This document shows, piece after piece, positions 37,069-46,737 of a stretch of DNA of 64,000 bases. A program made the position numbers and the translations under genes. Positions within the stretch are counted from its first letter, which is position 1, and each line of letters starts with the position of its first letter. Origin of the DNA: Candidatus Segatella intestinihominis (lineage in GTDB: Bacteria; Bacteroidota; Bacteroidia; Bacteroidales; Bacteroidaceae); the NCBI GenBank assembly GCA_900548535.1, contig URLG01000001.1:87396-151395 (forward strand), read 5' to 3'. The notes beneath the pieces are model-generated. The model did not search any database. It saw only the letters and a list, made by a program, of their open reading frames with translations, and was not told the origin of the DNA.

Positions 37069-38679
37069 TTATCTCAATATGGTGAGTGCCAGGATAGCCA
37101 TCAATATCAGCACACCGGCTATGGTGATGAGCACTGCCACCAACTGCTTGTATATTTTCACGCGGCGCAGGATGGCATCGTTCTCGTCTTCCGGCTGGTC
37201 CAGTATCAGTGGCGTCTCTGCGGTCTGCTCTTCCTCGTCCTGGGTCAGTTTCTCTGGCGAGTAGGCGCAGTAGTCGTCTGGCGTCAGCTCCACGTAGTTC
37301 ATCTGGTTGAAGAACTCGTCGTAGTTGTCGGCTATCGCCTTGGTCTTGGTACTTACCACGCAGCATACCAGTTCGTCAGGTTCTATCTTGTGGGCTAGTT
37401 TTCGGATAGCCTTCGACATGTCCTTGCTCAGCTGGTGCTGTGTTTCCTCCACGCTCACGTCGTTGAATACGGTACATGAGATGTAGAAGATGTTGTTGTT
37501 GTATGCCACTCGGTGGGATGGGAACTGGCGGCAGAGGATGCCCTGCAAGCTATCCTTGATCTTCACGGTTTCCTGTTCGCCGTTCAGTATCCATATCTTG
37601 CCCACCAGTACGGTGAGTGCATCCTTGCGGTAGGTCTCCATCAGCTGTCGGCGCAAGCGGTTCACGAGCAGTGGGTACTCCATGAAGTTATCATAGATGT
37701 TGGTCATGTTGTTGAACATTATGCTGCTCTCGGTCAGCACACGGATACCTTCCTCGGTTATCTCATAGTTCACCACATCACGTGGCACCAGCGCATTCAC
37801 TGGGAATGTTCCCTCGCAGTAGGTGCAGGTGGCCTTGGTCAGTGGTGATGTGAATGAATTCTCGCAGTCGTTGCAAGAGTATACCACGGCAGGGCGGTCA
37901 TAGTCCACTCCGATGTGGCGCAGTTTCTTGTGGCACTTAGGGCACACCAACATACCTCCCACATTGTATGTGCTCTCTGGCGACACGTTGGCGCAAGAGA
38001 AGTGGTGGATGATGTTCTGAATCTGCAGGTTGGAGCTACCACACTTAGGGCAGCACTCCGTATAGAGCAGATGCGAGTGGTTGCACTTAGGGCAGAGGTG
38101 CTCCTTGATCAGGTATTTGTGCACCCTGAGTGCGCCATACTCCACCATGGTGTCCTTAAACATGAACATCTCGTTCAGGTGGAAGAAACCCATACTGTGA
38201 TAGTGCTCTAAGATAGGGTTGATGTATCCCAGTGAGCTCTTCTCCAGCAGTAAGTGACCCATGATTCTCTGGTCGCGCGAGAGCAGGTATCTCAGGATGT
38301 TGGCGAAGAGGTGGTTAGGCTGTGTAGGACGAGAAGTCTCCTGCTTGATGCCATACTTCTGCTTCGCTCTGTTTATCTTGTCGATGATCTCATACACCTT
38401 CTCATTGCTCATGTCGCTCACGTAAGCGTCCACGATATAGTCGATGATTGGCTCCTTGCCAGATACCGCAGTGTTTACGAATAATGGCTTGTAGCTACAT
38501 TTCCACGACAAGATAGGGCTCGCTCCAAACAAGATGGCATGGAACGCACGCTCACTCTTCGTATTGATGTATATACAATCGAAGTAGTCCGCCTGGATAT
38601 CTGGTGTAGAGTCGATGTCGATATAGCTATCGATGGTCAGCACCATGTCGCCACGTTTATTTCTTCTTAGTCCAATCAT
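37069..38679 (-). CDS. Multi-zinc-ribbon membrane protein, TackOD1-like
   Basis: This 536-residue protein has an N-terminal alpha/beta region (1-110), a cysteine-rich central part (190-290) and a C-terminal transmembrane helix (511-533). Cys pairs lie at 196/199, 210/213, 246/249, 269/272 and 285/288, with HHFSC at 225-229. LRHIGVDY at 253-260 also matches the pattern of the TackOD1 output domain known from archaeal and bacterial signalling proteins. Residues about 340-450 look like a degenerate GGDEF-type fold without its motif; this is a guess from residue pattern. It overlaps the adaptor gene by 4 nt. I infer regulation or assembly of the synthase. Confidence 0.65.
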   Translation of the reverse strand: MIGLRRNKRGDMVLTIDSYIDIDSTPDIQADYFDCIYINTKSERAFHAILFGASPILSWKCSYKPLFVNTAVSGKEPIIDYIVDAYVSDMSNEKVYEIIDKINRAKQKYGIKQETSRPTQPNHLFANILRYLLSRDQRIMGHLLLEKSSLGYINPILEHYHSMGFFHLNEMFMFKDTMVEYGALRVHKYLIKEHLCPKCNHSHLLYTECCPKCGSSNLQIQNIIHHFSCANVSPESTYNVGGMLVCPKCHKKLRHIGVDYDRPAVVYSCNDCENSFTSPLTKATCTYCEGTFPVNALVPRDVVNYEITEEGIRVLTESSIMFNNMTNIYDNFMEYPLLVNRLRRQLMETYRKDALTVLVGKIWILNGEQETVKIKDSLQGILCRQFPSHRVAYNNNIFYISCTVFNDVSVEETQHQLSKDMSKAIRKLAHKIEPDELVCCVVSTKTKAIADNYDEFFNQMNYVELTPDDYCAYSPEKLTQDEEEQTAETPLILDQPEDENDAILRRVKIYKQLVAVLITIAGVLILMAILALTILR

Positions 38680-39860
38680 TTCTTCTTGTCGTCTTTTTGT
38701 TTATCAGTCGTTATCAACTTCGAGCTTCTGGTTACGTTCTGGTTCTTCTCCACAGGGATGGTGTACATCGGCAGTGGTTTAGGGTCGAGCATCGCACTGA
38801 TCTTGTTTACTCTGATTCTCACTGGCAGCTTGTTGCTCATCACCCATGCCGGTACTCTCTGGTTAGGGTTGAATGTGAACATAGCCACCACTGCGTTGGC
38901 GTCGTGCGAGAAGTTGCTCTGCAGGTGCTTAGGTATTTCCTCTACTCGCAGACCCACCATCTGTAATTTTGCTTTCAGTTTCAAGTCCTTGTTCACGATG
39001 ACGTCAGCATCGTCAGGGCTCTCCATATACTTGATCATGTCGTTGGGCACGTAAGTGATGATGCCCAAGTGACATGCGGCAAAGTCAGTGTGTTGGATGG
39101 TCATTACCTCATCGCTCTTGAAAACGAGGGTTCTGTCGCTCACTTTGATATTCGAGATGTATGCGTCGGCAGGAGCGCAGCAGTAATGTATCAATCCCGG
39201 GTTGTAGGTTTTGTTGTTGGCAGAGTAGGGCATAGCCGCTCCCTTGATGCCTGCACCCCGGTTGGTCATGAATCGGTAGGTGGTGTTCTTGGCGTTGGCG
39301 TATATCTGTACTCTGTTGGTAGCCTTTCTCAGTTCTTCCTCCACTTCGGCTATGTCGGCATCCAGCTGGTTGCGCTTGGTGTTGTCGGTGAGTCCGTAGT
39401 AGATGTCCGAAGATTCTGAGGCTTTCTGTTTTCTCAGCTCGTTGAGTTTCGTTTGCAGCACAGGTATCTCTTGCTTGGCAAGTTCAGCCTGCACCTCCAT
39501 GTCGTGAGTTTCCTTCACCGCCGAAGGGAGGATGTTAGGGTCGTATTGGTTCACGATGTTGCCCAGCAATACGTAAGAGTAGAGCGTGTCTCCCTTATGT
39601 ACCACCTCACCTATCTCCTTGTTTACTTTCAGGATATAGATGTCGTCTACGGCACTGATGTGATTCTCATCAATGGTAACGTATCCATCGTATGTGGCCC
39701 ATATCATTCGTGTCACGATGTAGTAAGCCGCCAAGATGATGACGAAGAAGAATATCAATGCAAAGATAATCTGCTGTCGGGCCAGGCGGTGGCTTTGCGT
39801 CTTCAGCAAGTCTGCCATTGCCTGTTCTTGTGGCGTACTATTGTATTGAAACTCATTCAT
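38676..39860 (-). CDS. HlyD-like periplasmic adaptor protein
   Basis: The 394-residue protein has an N-terminal cytoplasmic stretch and a transmembrane helix at about residues 31-50. A lipoyl-like half-motif (residues 58-90, ending GEVVHKGDTLYSYV) precedes a coiled-coil hairpin (about 110-170, ELAKQEIPVLQTKLNELRKQ). The rest is a predicted barrel domain. This is the architecture of adaptors that link inner-membrane exporters to TolC, and also of Alg44-type synthase partners. It overlaps its neighbours by 4 nt at both ends (ATGA junctions). Confidence 0.85.
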   Translation of the reverse strand: MNEFQYNSTPQEQAMADLLKTQSHRLARQQIIFALIFFFVIILAAYYIVTRMIWATYDGYVTIDENHISAVDDIYILKVNKEIGEVVHKGDTLYSYVLLGNIVNQYDPNILPSAVKETHDMEVQAELAKQEIPVLQTKLNELRKQKASESSDIYYGLTDNTKRNQLDADIAEVEEELRKATNRVQIYANAKNTTYRFMTNRGAGIKGAAMPYSANNKTYNPGLIHYCCAPADAYISNIKVSDRTLVFKSDEVMTIQHTDFAACHLGIITYVPNDMIKYMESPDDADVIVNKDLKLKAKLQMVGLRVEEIPKHLQSNFSHDANAVVAMFTFNPNQRVPAWVMSNKLPVRIRVNKISAMLDPKPLPMYTIPVEKNQNVTRSSKLITTDKQKDDKKK

Positions 39861-41257
39861 AGTTCGATCTCTTTGAAGATGTTGTTGTTGTCATAGATGC
39901 TTACTGCCTTCTCTATATTGATGATGGCTAGTCCGCGGTTCAACATTAGTTTATACATTCTCTCCATGCTCTCCAGGAGTCCTGTGTACTCGTCCATTCG
40001 CATCAGGTAGTTGTACCCTTGCTTCTGGTTCTGGTAGGCAAACCTTCTCATATTGATATATTTTGAGGTTTGGTCTATGTGGAAAGCCTCTGTGGCTATC
40101 GCCTGGTTCAGGTTGGCTATCTTCTTGAGCAGGATGCCCACCGACTGGCGAATCTCCTTTACGTCGGTGCCACGGCTGCTTCTGATGATTTCCTTCTCTG
40201 TGGCGAGTGCCTCACGTTTGCGTGGGCTTTCGTTGTAGAGCGGCACTGTGAATCTCACACCGACGTCACAGTTGTTGCTGAATTTGTTGTTGCTCTGCCA
40301 GTAGCTAGACCAGCGGGCGAATGGAGTGATTCGGGTTGTTCCCAGGTAGTTGGTCAGTTTGCTTTCATTGTCGGCTATCTGTTCCTTTACCATGGTGATT
40401 CTCGAGTCCAGGCTCTCATTGTTGAGATGATTCCATAGCGCCGTGGTGTCCACTTCCACTTTCGAAGGTTTGATTCTGTAGATAGGCTTGTTGCTGATGT
40501 CTCTGTCCGAGCATAGGATGGAGATGTCATATTCAGCTTCCAGCTTGTCGTTCATCACCTTCAGCATTTTGTCGTTACTGATTCGGTCCTTCTCTAGCAT
40601 ATACTGGTAGGCTTCGTTCATGATGTCTAGGTTGTCCAGTCTATGTGCGATGACGGTACCGATATAGAAGTTATATTGTTCAGTCAGCTCGTCGGCTGCC
40701 TTTTCATAGATGTCTGCTGTTTGTCTTTTTTTGCTTTGCAATCTGTCCAACTCATTGGCTAGTGCCAGTTTATTTCTTTTTTCTTTTCCCTGATAGAATT
40801 TTGAGTTGATGAAATTCCATCCCACCTCGGCTTGCACCTTGGCTTTGTATTTAGATACCTGTTGGGCATCATCTTCGTCGGAGTCGAAGTAGGCGTCAGG
40901 GCGGGTATAGATTTGTCCTGTTACTTCCAGTCCGTGGTGGCGTTTGAGTGCCAGTTGCTCGTGAGCAGTCTTAGCCCAGTAGAGCGAGTCCGTGTTTTTA
41001 ATATCCTTGGTATGTTGCTTATTGAGTCCCAGTTCTATGATAGGGGCTTTTACCCAGATAGGGTTTTTGAGTAGGGTATCAAGTTGCGCGAAGCGTTGCT
41101 TGAAATGCTTGAGCACATTTTGGTTTTGCAGGTTTTCATAGACAAGCATCTTGGGGCTGAAACTCTTCGTAGTCTTTCGAGTTTGCGCCAAGGTGGTTTG
41201 TCCAGCTGCAAGAGCCAGAATCGCTGTTAATGTGTATAGTATAGAGTTACGCTTCAT
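39857..41257 (-). CDS. TolC-like outer-membrane efflux protein
   Basis: The 466-residue protein has a signal peptide (MKRNSILYTLTAILALAAGQ region) and long amphipathic helices with charged heptad patterns, as in TolC-family outer-membrane channels. Examples are KRNKLALANELDRLQSKKRQ and a matching helix in the second half. Sequence conservation to model TolC is low, so the assignment rests on helix pattern, signal peptide and the adaptor gene next to it. The 4-nt overlap with the adaptor gene indicates cotranslation. Confidence 0.75.
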   Translation of the reverse strand: MKRNSILYTLTAILALAAGQTTLAQTRKTTKSFSPKMLVYENLQNQNVLKHFKQRFAQLDTLLKNPIWVKAPIIELGLNKQHTKDIKNTDSLYWAKTAHEQLALKRHHGLEVTGQIYTRPDAYFDSDEDDAQQVSKYKAKVQAEVGWNFINSKFYQGKEKRNKLALANELDRLQSKKRQTADIYEKAADELTEQYNFYIGTVIAHRLDNLDIMNEAYQYMLEKDRISNDKMLKVMNDKLEAEYDISILCSDRDISNKPIYRIKPSKVEVDTTALWNHLNNESLDSRITMVKEQIADNESKLTNYLGTTRITPFARWSSYWQSNNKFSNNCDVGVRFTVPLYNESPRKREALATEKEIIRSSRGTDVKEIRQSVGILLKKIANLNQAIATEAFHIDQTSKYINMRRFAYQNQKQGYNYLMRMDEYTGLLESMERMYKLMLNRGLAIINIEKAVSIYDNNNIFKEIEL

Positions 41258-41279
41258 CTTCTAATGTGTTAAAACACAA

Positions 41280-41313
41280 TGAATGCAGCCGCAAGCTGTT
41301 GCAGCTGCATTCA
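41280..41313. other. Intergenic hairpin between the lipoprotein and TolC-like genes
   Basis: A 10-bp stem (41280-41289 with 41304-41313) with a further GCAA/TTGC stem inside. The T-run is on the plus-strand side, so on the transcribed minus strand it is at most a weak terminator. I found no TAnnTTTG promoter for the TolC-like gene in this gap, so readthrough from the lipoprotein genes is plausible. Confidence 0.55.
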
Positions 41314-41357
41314 ACTGTTTTTTATGTATTTATTGGTTTAAATACTTCTTGTATTTC

Positions 41358-43988
41358 TTACTTCTTGGTATTGTAGTCGGTGTTAGAGCTTGATGTGCCC
41401 TTGTCTACCAACTTGAATACCTGCATTCTGCTCTTACCATAAGCCACGTAGATGTAACCATTGTTGAGAGTTACGTAGTTAGCTGAGTTCTTGGTTGAAC
41501 AACGAGCCTTTGCTACTACTGCTGGCTTGCCTTCGGCTGTCTTGTTGTTCTTGTCGAGAACTACGAGACCATAAGCACCACATGCCAAGTAGATGTAGTT
41601 GCTGTCGAATGTTACACCGTTTGCATAACCCTGTGGTACCTTGGTGTTGGCTGTAAGAGGAGCTGACCAGTTCCAAACTTCAGCACCGCTGTTCTTGTTG
41701 TAGCAAGAAAGACCCTTACCGCTTCGGCATACATAGATGTAGTTACCGTCGATGGCGATAGTGTTCTTACCATTGTTTGGAGCAATGCCTTCGATGTCGA
41801 TAGTCTTGCTTGGTGTAGCATTGAGAATGTCAGCACCAGTGTTGAACAACTCAACCTTACCTGCTACCTCTGCGTCTACGCTGTTAGGACGTGAAGTATA
41901 GTAGAGAGTTGCCATCTCTGTACCATTCATAGCGATGTGCTTAGCCTTACCAGGCTGAGTCTTGCTACCTAAGCTATTCAAGGTCTCAGGATCGTATACC
42001 TCATAACCTCTAGTGCTCATTACGAGAAGCTTGTCGCCATCACGTACGATACAGTTCTCATCATTCTTGGCATCAGCAGAACCCTTCTGTACGTTTCTAA
42101 TCAATGGAACTACAGTCAATGGATTGATTGAAGTATTTTCATCAATTTCTCTTACATCTGTATTGAGGAGTCCATCATTATTGATGTCGATGCGTGCAAG
42201 CATCGCACCGCTGTCGTCAGAGCTACCTACAACGTAGAGCTGTGGAGTAGAAGACTTGGTATCAATCATCAAGTGGTTGAAGTCAAGAACATTCTTCTTA
42301 TCCTCAAGGTACTGCAACATAGTAGTCTTATTATTCTCAGTTTTGAATACCTCGATACAAGCTCCATGACCATCACCACGTGTATGATAAGACATATACA
42401 TCTTGCCATTGTATGGCTGAACGCAGGTTGCCGATATGTCGTGTTTGTGGCTATATGTGATATCTGCCTCAGGGATAAGTTCCTTACCCTTCTCCTCTGG
42501 GATTGTTATAGCTTTACCACATTTCGTTTCTGTAATATCTCCTCCTGTGACATCTTTCCAAAGCACATTCTTGCCGCCCCATGGAACAACTTCCTGTGCG
42601 AGTGTGATATTATTGTTGTAGACTTCTTTAATGTCTACATATATTTTACCTTTCTCGCCTTTTCCACCGAAGAGGTAGCATGTAGAGAACTTTTGGTTAT
42701 TTCCTAAATCGAAATCATTGCTTCCGTTAAAGACGAGTCTATTAGCTTTGAATAATGCCTTACCGCCTTCAACAGTTGTTACAGTTGCAAGACCATTATT
42801 TGCATTTTCGTATGTGCCTTCACACTCTACATAGCCTTTGTCATTTAAGTAAATCTTACTACCTGCGCACTGATAGATGCTTTTTGCCTTTAAATATCCC
42901 GTGTGGAGATTGGCAGAATTGCTATCAATTCTGAACATTTCTGAAGTCTCAATACCGCATGCATAGAAATCTGTTGTTCCTTGAAGTTTGATAGTTTTTG
43001 CTATGAATTTTCCTGCAAAGTTTACAGTTCCATTAATTGTAACGTCTTTCTTTGAAATGTTCAGTCCTTTCTCGCCCTGTACGTTGGTTGTACTTCCCTG
43101 ATTGTGTTGGAAATCACCTGCAGTGAGATTGCCACCAATGAAAACATTTGCCCTCTCTGTAATTGTCTTGTAGGTGTTGTTGCTGATATTTGCATCTCCA
43201 TTGATGTAAACTTGTGATCCAAATTCCAGATTTTGAGCCTTCAAATTTCCACCTACATACAATTCACCTTCCGTCTTAAAATCATTTTTTAGAGTCAAAT
43301 CCTTTTCTATAGTAGTTTGGCTTCCATAACCTGGGTACAATTTTGAACCAGTGAAAGAACCACCTACGTACATTTTGCCTCTGTTGTCAAAGTCGGCAGT
43401 TGTCTTAAAATTGCCTTCTACATAGAAATTGCTATTTGATGAAACATATATTCCGCTTAGTGATGTTTTAAATGAACCACCCTTATAGATGTAGAAATTT
43501 AATCCATTTAAGTTCGCTGGTGACTTGTATTCAACAGTACCGCCCAATACATATATGTTTACATTATCTCCTAATTCATAATGGTTAGTAATTGTAAGGG
43601 TACCAGATTCCACATAGATGTTGGTATTACTAACTCTACCTATACTTACAGACTTGCTTGATGTAACAACATAATTTCCAGCTTGACTAGAAGAATAAAT
43701 ATTATCTGGTAGTTCGTTGCCATTTGCTGTAGGTGCTGCTGGCATAGAGAGCTGTGTAACTTGTGGATCTGCCACAGCTGCTCTTGATCTAGCCTTTGTT
43801 GTTGTTACTGTAGTGTTAAAGTTGATGACGCGTGATGCAAGCTCTTGTGCATCAGTGATAGAAGTAACTTCCTTGCCTACAATGTTCTTTTCAACATTAC
43901 CTGAAGGCCCATCTGTAGAATCGCTACAAGATGCGAGGAGCAATGCAGCGAATGTAAAAGAAACTAGCTTGATGTTAATTGCTTTCAT
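41358..43988 (-). CDS. Large surface lipoprotein, beta-solenoid plus beta-propeller
   Basis: The 876-residue product has a lipoprotein signal with Cys21 (AALLLASCSDSTD). Residues about 90-430 form a long run of short beta-strand repeats alternating YVGG/FIGG/VYINGD-like units, as in parallel beta-helix or polymer-forming proteins. Residues about 510-860 carry propeller-like repeats (YIYVCRSGKGLSCYN, YIYLACGAYGLVVLD). It is a paralogue of the upstream 817-residue gene. No catalytic residues are recognised. It lies just before the exopolysaccharide-type genes on the same strand, which suggests a surface role with the polymer. Confidence 0.7.
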   Translation of the reverse strand: MKAINIKLVSFTFAALLLASCSDSTDGPSGNVEKNIVGKEVTSITDAQELASRVINFNTTVTTTKARSRAAVADPQVTQLSMPAAPTANGNELPDNIYSSSQAGNYVVTSSKSVSIGRVSNTNIYVESGTLTITNHYELGDNVNIYVLGGTVEYKSPANLNGLNFYIYKGGSFKTSLSGIYVSSNSNFYVEGNFKTTADFDNRGKMYVGGSFTGSKLYPGYGSQTTIEKDLTLKNDFKTEGELYVGGNLKAQNLEFGSQVYINGDANISNNTYKTITERANVFIGGNLTAGDFQHNQGSTTNVQGEKGLNISKKDVTINGTVNFAGKFIAKTIKLQGTTDFYACGIETSEMFRIDSNSANLHTGYLKAKSIYQCAGSKIYLNDKGYVECEGTYENANNGLATVTTVEGGKALFKANRLVFNGSNDFDLGNNQKFSTCYLFGGKGEKGKIYVDIKEVYNNNITLAQEVVPWGGKNVLWKDVTGGDITETKCGKAITIPEEKGKELIPEADITYSHKHDISATCVQPYNGKMYMSYHTRGDGHGACIEVFKTENNKTTMLQYLEDKKNVLDFNHLMIDTKSSTPQLYVVGSSDDSGAMLARIDINNDGLLNTDVREIDENTSINPLTVVPLIRNVQKGSADAKNDENCIVRDGDKLLVMSTRGYEVYDPETLNSLGSKTQPGKAKHIAMNGTEMATLYYTSRPNSVDAEVAGKVELFNTGADILNATPSKTIDIEGIAPNNGKNTIAIDGNYIYVCRSGKGLSCYNKNSGAEVWNWSAPLTANTKVPQGYANGVTFDSNYIYLACGAYGLVVLDKNNKTAEGKPAVVAKARCSTKNSANYVTLNNGYIYVAYGKSRMQVFKLVDKGTSSSNTDYNTKK

Positions 43989-44075
43989 GTTAGTCTTTTA
44001 TTAACCGTTAATATTCCTTTCATATTTCACATATACCTTTTTATTAGCTAGTTAACTTAGCCTTTAATAAGGTTT

Positions 44076-44113
44076 GTTCTCCCTCACTCCTTAAAGTGAG
44101 AGTGGGGGAGAAC
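44076..44113 (-). other. Hairpin in the leader of the 876-residue lipoprotein gene
   Basis: A 13-bp stem (44076-44088 with 44101-44113, one G-U) with a 12-nt loop and no T-run on either side. It lies between the two paralogous lipoprotein genes and may stabilise or process the message. Confidence 0.6.
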
Positions 44114-44144
44114 AAGAGAGTATTTTAATCTATTTGATTATTGA

Positions 44145-46598
44145 TTACTTCTTTGTGTTAGTCAACTTGAAGATCTGGACACGGCTCTTACCATATGCTA
44201 CGCAGATGTAAGTCTCACTGCCAACCTTCTGAAGTGTAACATAGTTAGCTGAGTTGTAACCAGTACCTGTTGTTACAGAAGTGTCTCTGTAAGCACGACG
44301 CTTTGCAACTACCTTGTTGTCAGCCTTGTTGAGAACTACGAGACCGTAACCACCGCATGCGATGTAGATGTAATGGTCATCAACTGCTACACCATTTACA
44401 CGACCGATAATGTTGCCATCCTTACCTGTAGGAGCAGCAAAAATCTTAGTGCCATTACCTGCAGCATCGTAGCGAACGAGACCTGCATCACCCTGGCAAA
44501 CATACAAGTTGTTACCGTCCAATGCGATAGTGTTCTTACCGTCAACTACGCCTACATTACCCAATGTTGTGTGAGTCTCAGGATTCTCCAATGATGAGCT
44601 ATTGAACTTCTTTATAGTACCAGTTGCGTTGTTGTCCGCAGCCTCCAAGCTGTAGAGGTATGTACCATCTGTGGTCAAATGCTTAACGTCTGTGCCTGCG
44701 AATGGAGTACGTGTAGAGAAATCAGAGGCGTATACCTGATAACCCTTATTTGTTGCCAAAACGAAGCTGTTATCATACTTTACAACGCAGTTAGCATCGT
44801 AACCATTCTTAGAGTTGGTCTTGTCGATAGGATATGTCTTAATACCCTGATCCTTATCCATTGTACCATCGCTCTTCAAAGGAACATAGCCTAACAAAGC
44901 ACCTTCCTTCAGAGTTGTAGCTGCTACGTAGAAGCGACCATCTGCAATCATACCATGATTAACGTCGATGCCATCTGTAGCAGATACCTTTTGGTCGAGG
45001 ATTAACTCGCCGTTTGCGATATGTGCTACCTCAAGACCACCAGCGATGTAATTCTTACCATTCTTCTGTGTGTGGTATGTAACATAGAGCTTACCGCCAT
45101 TAGACTGGATGCTTGTTGCAGAGATAGATGTTGGCTTAACACCTTCGGCAGAGAACAAGTCGAGCTTTGGAGCTACAGTGATTTCGTCTGCATTAACCTT
45201 GAGCTCGTAGCCATAACGCTTGTGAGCCTCGTCTTTCCAGTCTACTACCTTACCATTAGTAGCCTTATCATAGTCTAAGTATGAAGCTGCGATATCGAGA
45301 TCTGCTGCGCTACCCAACTCAGTTGAACCCTTAAAGCTCTTAGTGAACTGGAACAAAAGTGTAGCGTTCTGAGCAGGAGTTGCAAAAGCCTGAATATACT
45401 CATCGCCATTGTTGTGGAACTCTTCAGCCTTAACAACAGCTACTGAGTTTGCCTCGTTCAATGTAATCTGGCCTTCTGCTGCGTTATCTGTAACGAGCTT
45501 GTCTACATTAATTACACCCTTTTTGGCAATATTGAGTTTGCAGCCCTTTTCCAAAGTGAGGACAGCCTGACCAATTTCTGTGCCCTTCTTGTTGCTATTC
45601 TTAGCCTGGCAGGTTACGTTAACATAGTTAGCGTCAATCTGAGAATTATCCTTCATTATGAGAGCGTGGTCAGCCTTGATAGCTGTGTTCTCACCAGCCT
45701 TCAAGTAACCGCTTACTGTTAAGTCAGCTGTTTCAACGAAACCTTCTACCTGCAATGCACCATCAAGGTTGATGTCTGTTGCATTCATAACATTTGCAGA
45801 AGCGTATACGTTTGCACCAGACTCAATGTTCAATACCTTAGCACGGATAGAACCTACGATGCTTACTGTAGCGCCATCCTTGATTGTGATGTTCTGAGCA
45901 GGCTCATTGCTGTTGCTCTTGTCCACCTGACCGAGACCTGACTTAAGCTCCTTTACTGCAACATCGTTGCCATCTGCATCCTTGCCAGAAGTAAAACCTC
46001 TCCAAGATGAGAACAAATCACCAGCGATTATGATATCTTGTGTTCTGTCTGTCTTTACAGTACCCAATTCGTTGTATACTGTATTGCCAGCCTTGATCAT
46101 CTCGCCACTGCCCTTGAAAATTAAAGAGCCGCCCTTCTCAACTACAATCGTAGAGTTGTTGAGTGTGTTAGCGTCATAAATCAACTTAGCTCCACCATGT
46201 ACATATACTGTAGCACCAGTGATAGTCTTATTAGTGAAGTCGTACTCTACAGTCTTGTCGCCACCCTTCAAGTAATATGTACCAGCTGTTACGTTTTTCT
46301 TATCGTTTAAAATCTGAGAAGCGGTAGCTGGTTCTACTGGCATCTTAAATGATGTGGTGAAAGTTACATTGTCACCAGCAGCTCTTGAGAAGAACTTACG
46401 TGCATTGGCTGTTGAGTTCTTGTAGTTAACGACATTAGAAAGCAATGAAGATGCGCTTTCCTCTGTAAGACCAATAGTTGTAGCATCCACAACAGACTCT
46501 CCGTTACCGCTATTTGGGGTATCGGTGCTGTCGCTACAAGATGCGAATACGAATGCTGCTAAACCGATCGCAGCAAGTTTAGAATTGATTACTTTCAT
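44145..46598 (-). CDS. Large surface lipoprotein, paralogue of the neighbouring gene
   Basis: The 817-residue product has a lipoprotein signal with Cys21 (AAFVFASCSDSTD), a beta-solenoid-like region (about 80-430; VYVHGGAKLIYDAN, TVSIVGSIRAKVLNIE) and a propeller-like C-terminal half (YLYSLEAADNN, LYVCQGDAGLVRYD, YIYIACGGYGLVVLN). It ends with the same CVAYGKSRVQIFKL motif as its neighbour. The two genes are tandem duplicates that have diverged mainly in the N-terminal half. Function unknown; presumed outer-surface. Confidence 0.7.
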   Translation of the reverse strand: MKVINSKLAAIGLAAFVFASCSDSTDTPNSGNGESVVDATTIGLTEESASSLLSNVVNYKNSTANARKFFSRAAGDNVTFTTSFKMPVEPATASQILNDKKNVTAGTYYLKGGDKTVEYDFTNKTITGATVYVHGGAKLIYDANTLNNSTIVVEKGGSLIFKGSGEMIKAGNTVYNELGTVKTDRTQDIIIAGDLFSSWRGFTSGKDADGNDVAVKELKSGLGQVDKSNSNEPAQNITIKDGATVSIVGSIRAKVLNIESGANVYASANVMNATDINLDGALQVEGFVETADLTVSGYLKAGENTAIKADHALIMKDNSQIDANYVNVTCQAKNSNKKGTEIGQAVLTLEKGCKLNIAKKGVINVDKLVTDNAAEGQITLNEANSVAVVKAEEFHNNGDEYIQAFATPAQNATLLFQFTKSFKGSTELGSAADLDIAASYLDYDKATNGKVVDWKDEAHKRYGYELKVNADEITVAPKLDLFSAEGVKPTSISATSIQSNGGKLYVTYHTQKNGKNYIAGGLEVAHIANGELILDQKVSATDGIDVNHGMIADGRFYVAATTLKEGALLGYVPLKSDGTMDKDQGIKTYPIDKTNSKNGYDANCVVKYDNSFVLATNKGYQVYASDFSTRTPFAGTDVKHLTTDGTYLYSLEAADNNATGTIKKFNSSSLENPETHTTLGNVGVVDGKNTIALDGNNLYVCQGDAGLVRYDAAGNGTKIFAAPTGKDGNIIGRVNGVAVDDHYIYIACGGYGLVVLNKADNKVVAKRRAYRDTSVTTGTGYNSANYVTLQKVGSETYICVAYGKSRVQIFKLTNTKK

Positions 46599-46737
46599 AT
46601 CTATTTAAGTTTAAATTGTTACTTCAACTTATAGTTTATACTAACCTGTCTTCCAGTATGTGTCTCAATAGGTTATGTTTGTTGGTGTTGCCCTTAACTT
46701 GCTAGCCTACGGGACTTTAATGTACTTTTCGACGCTG

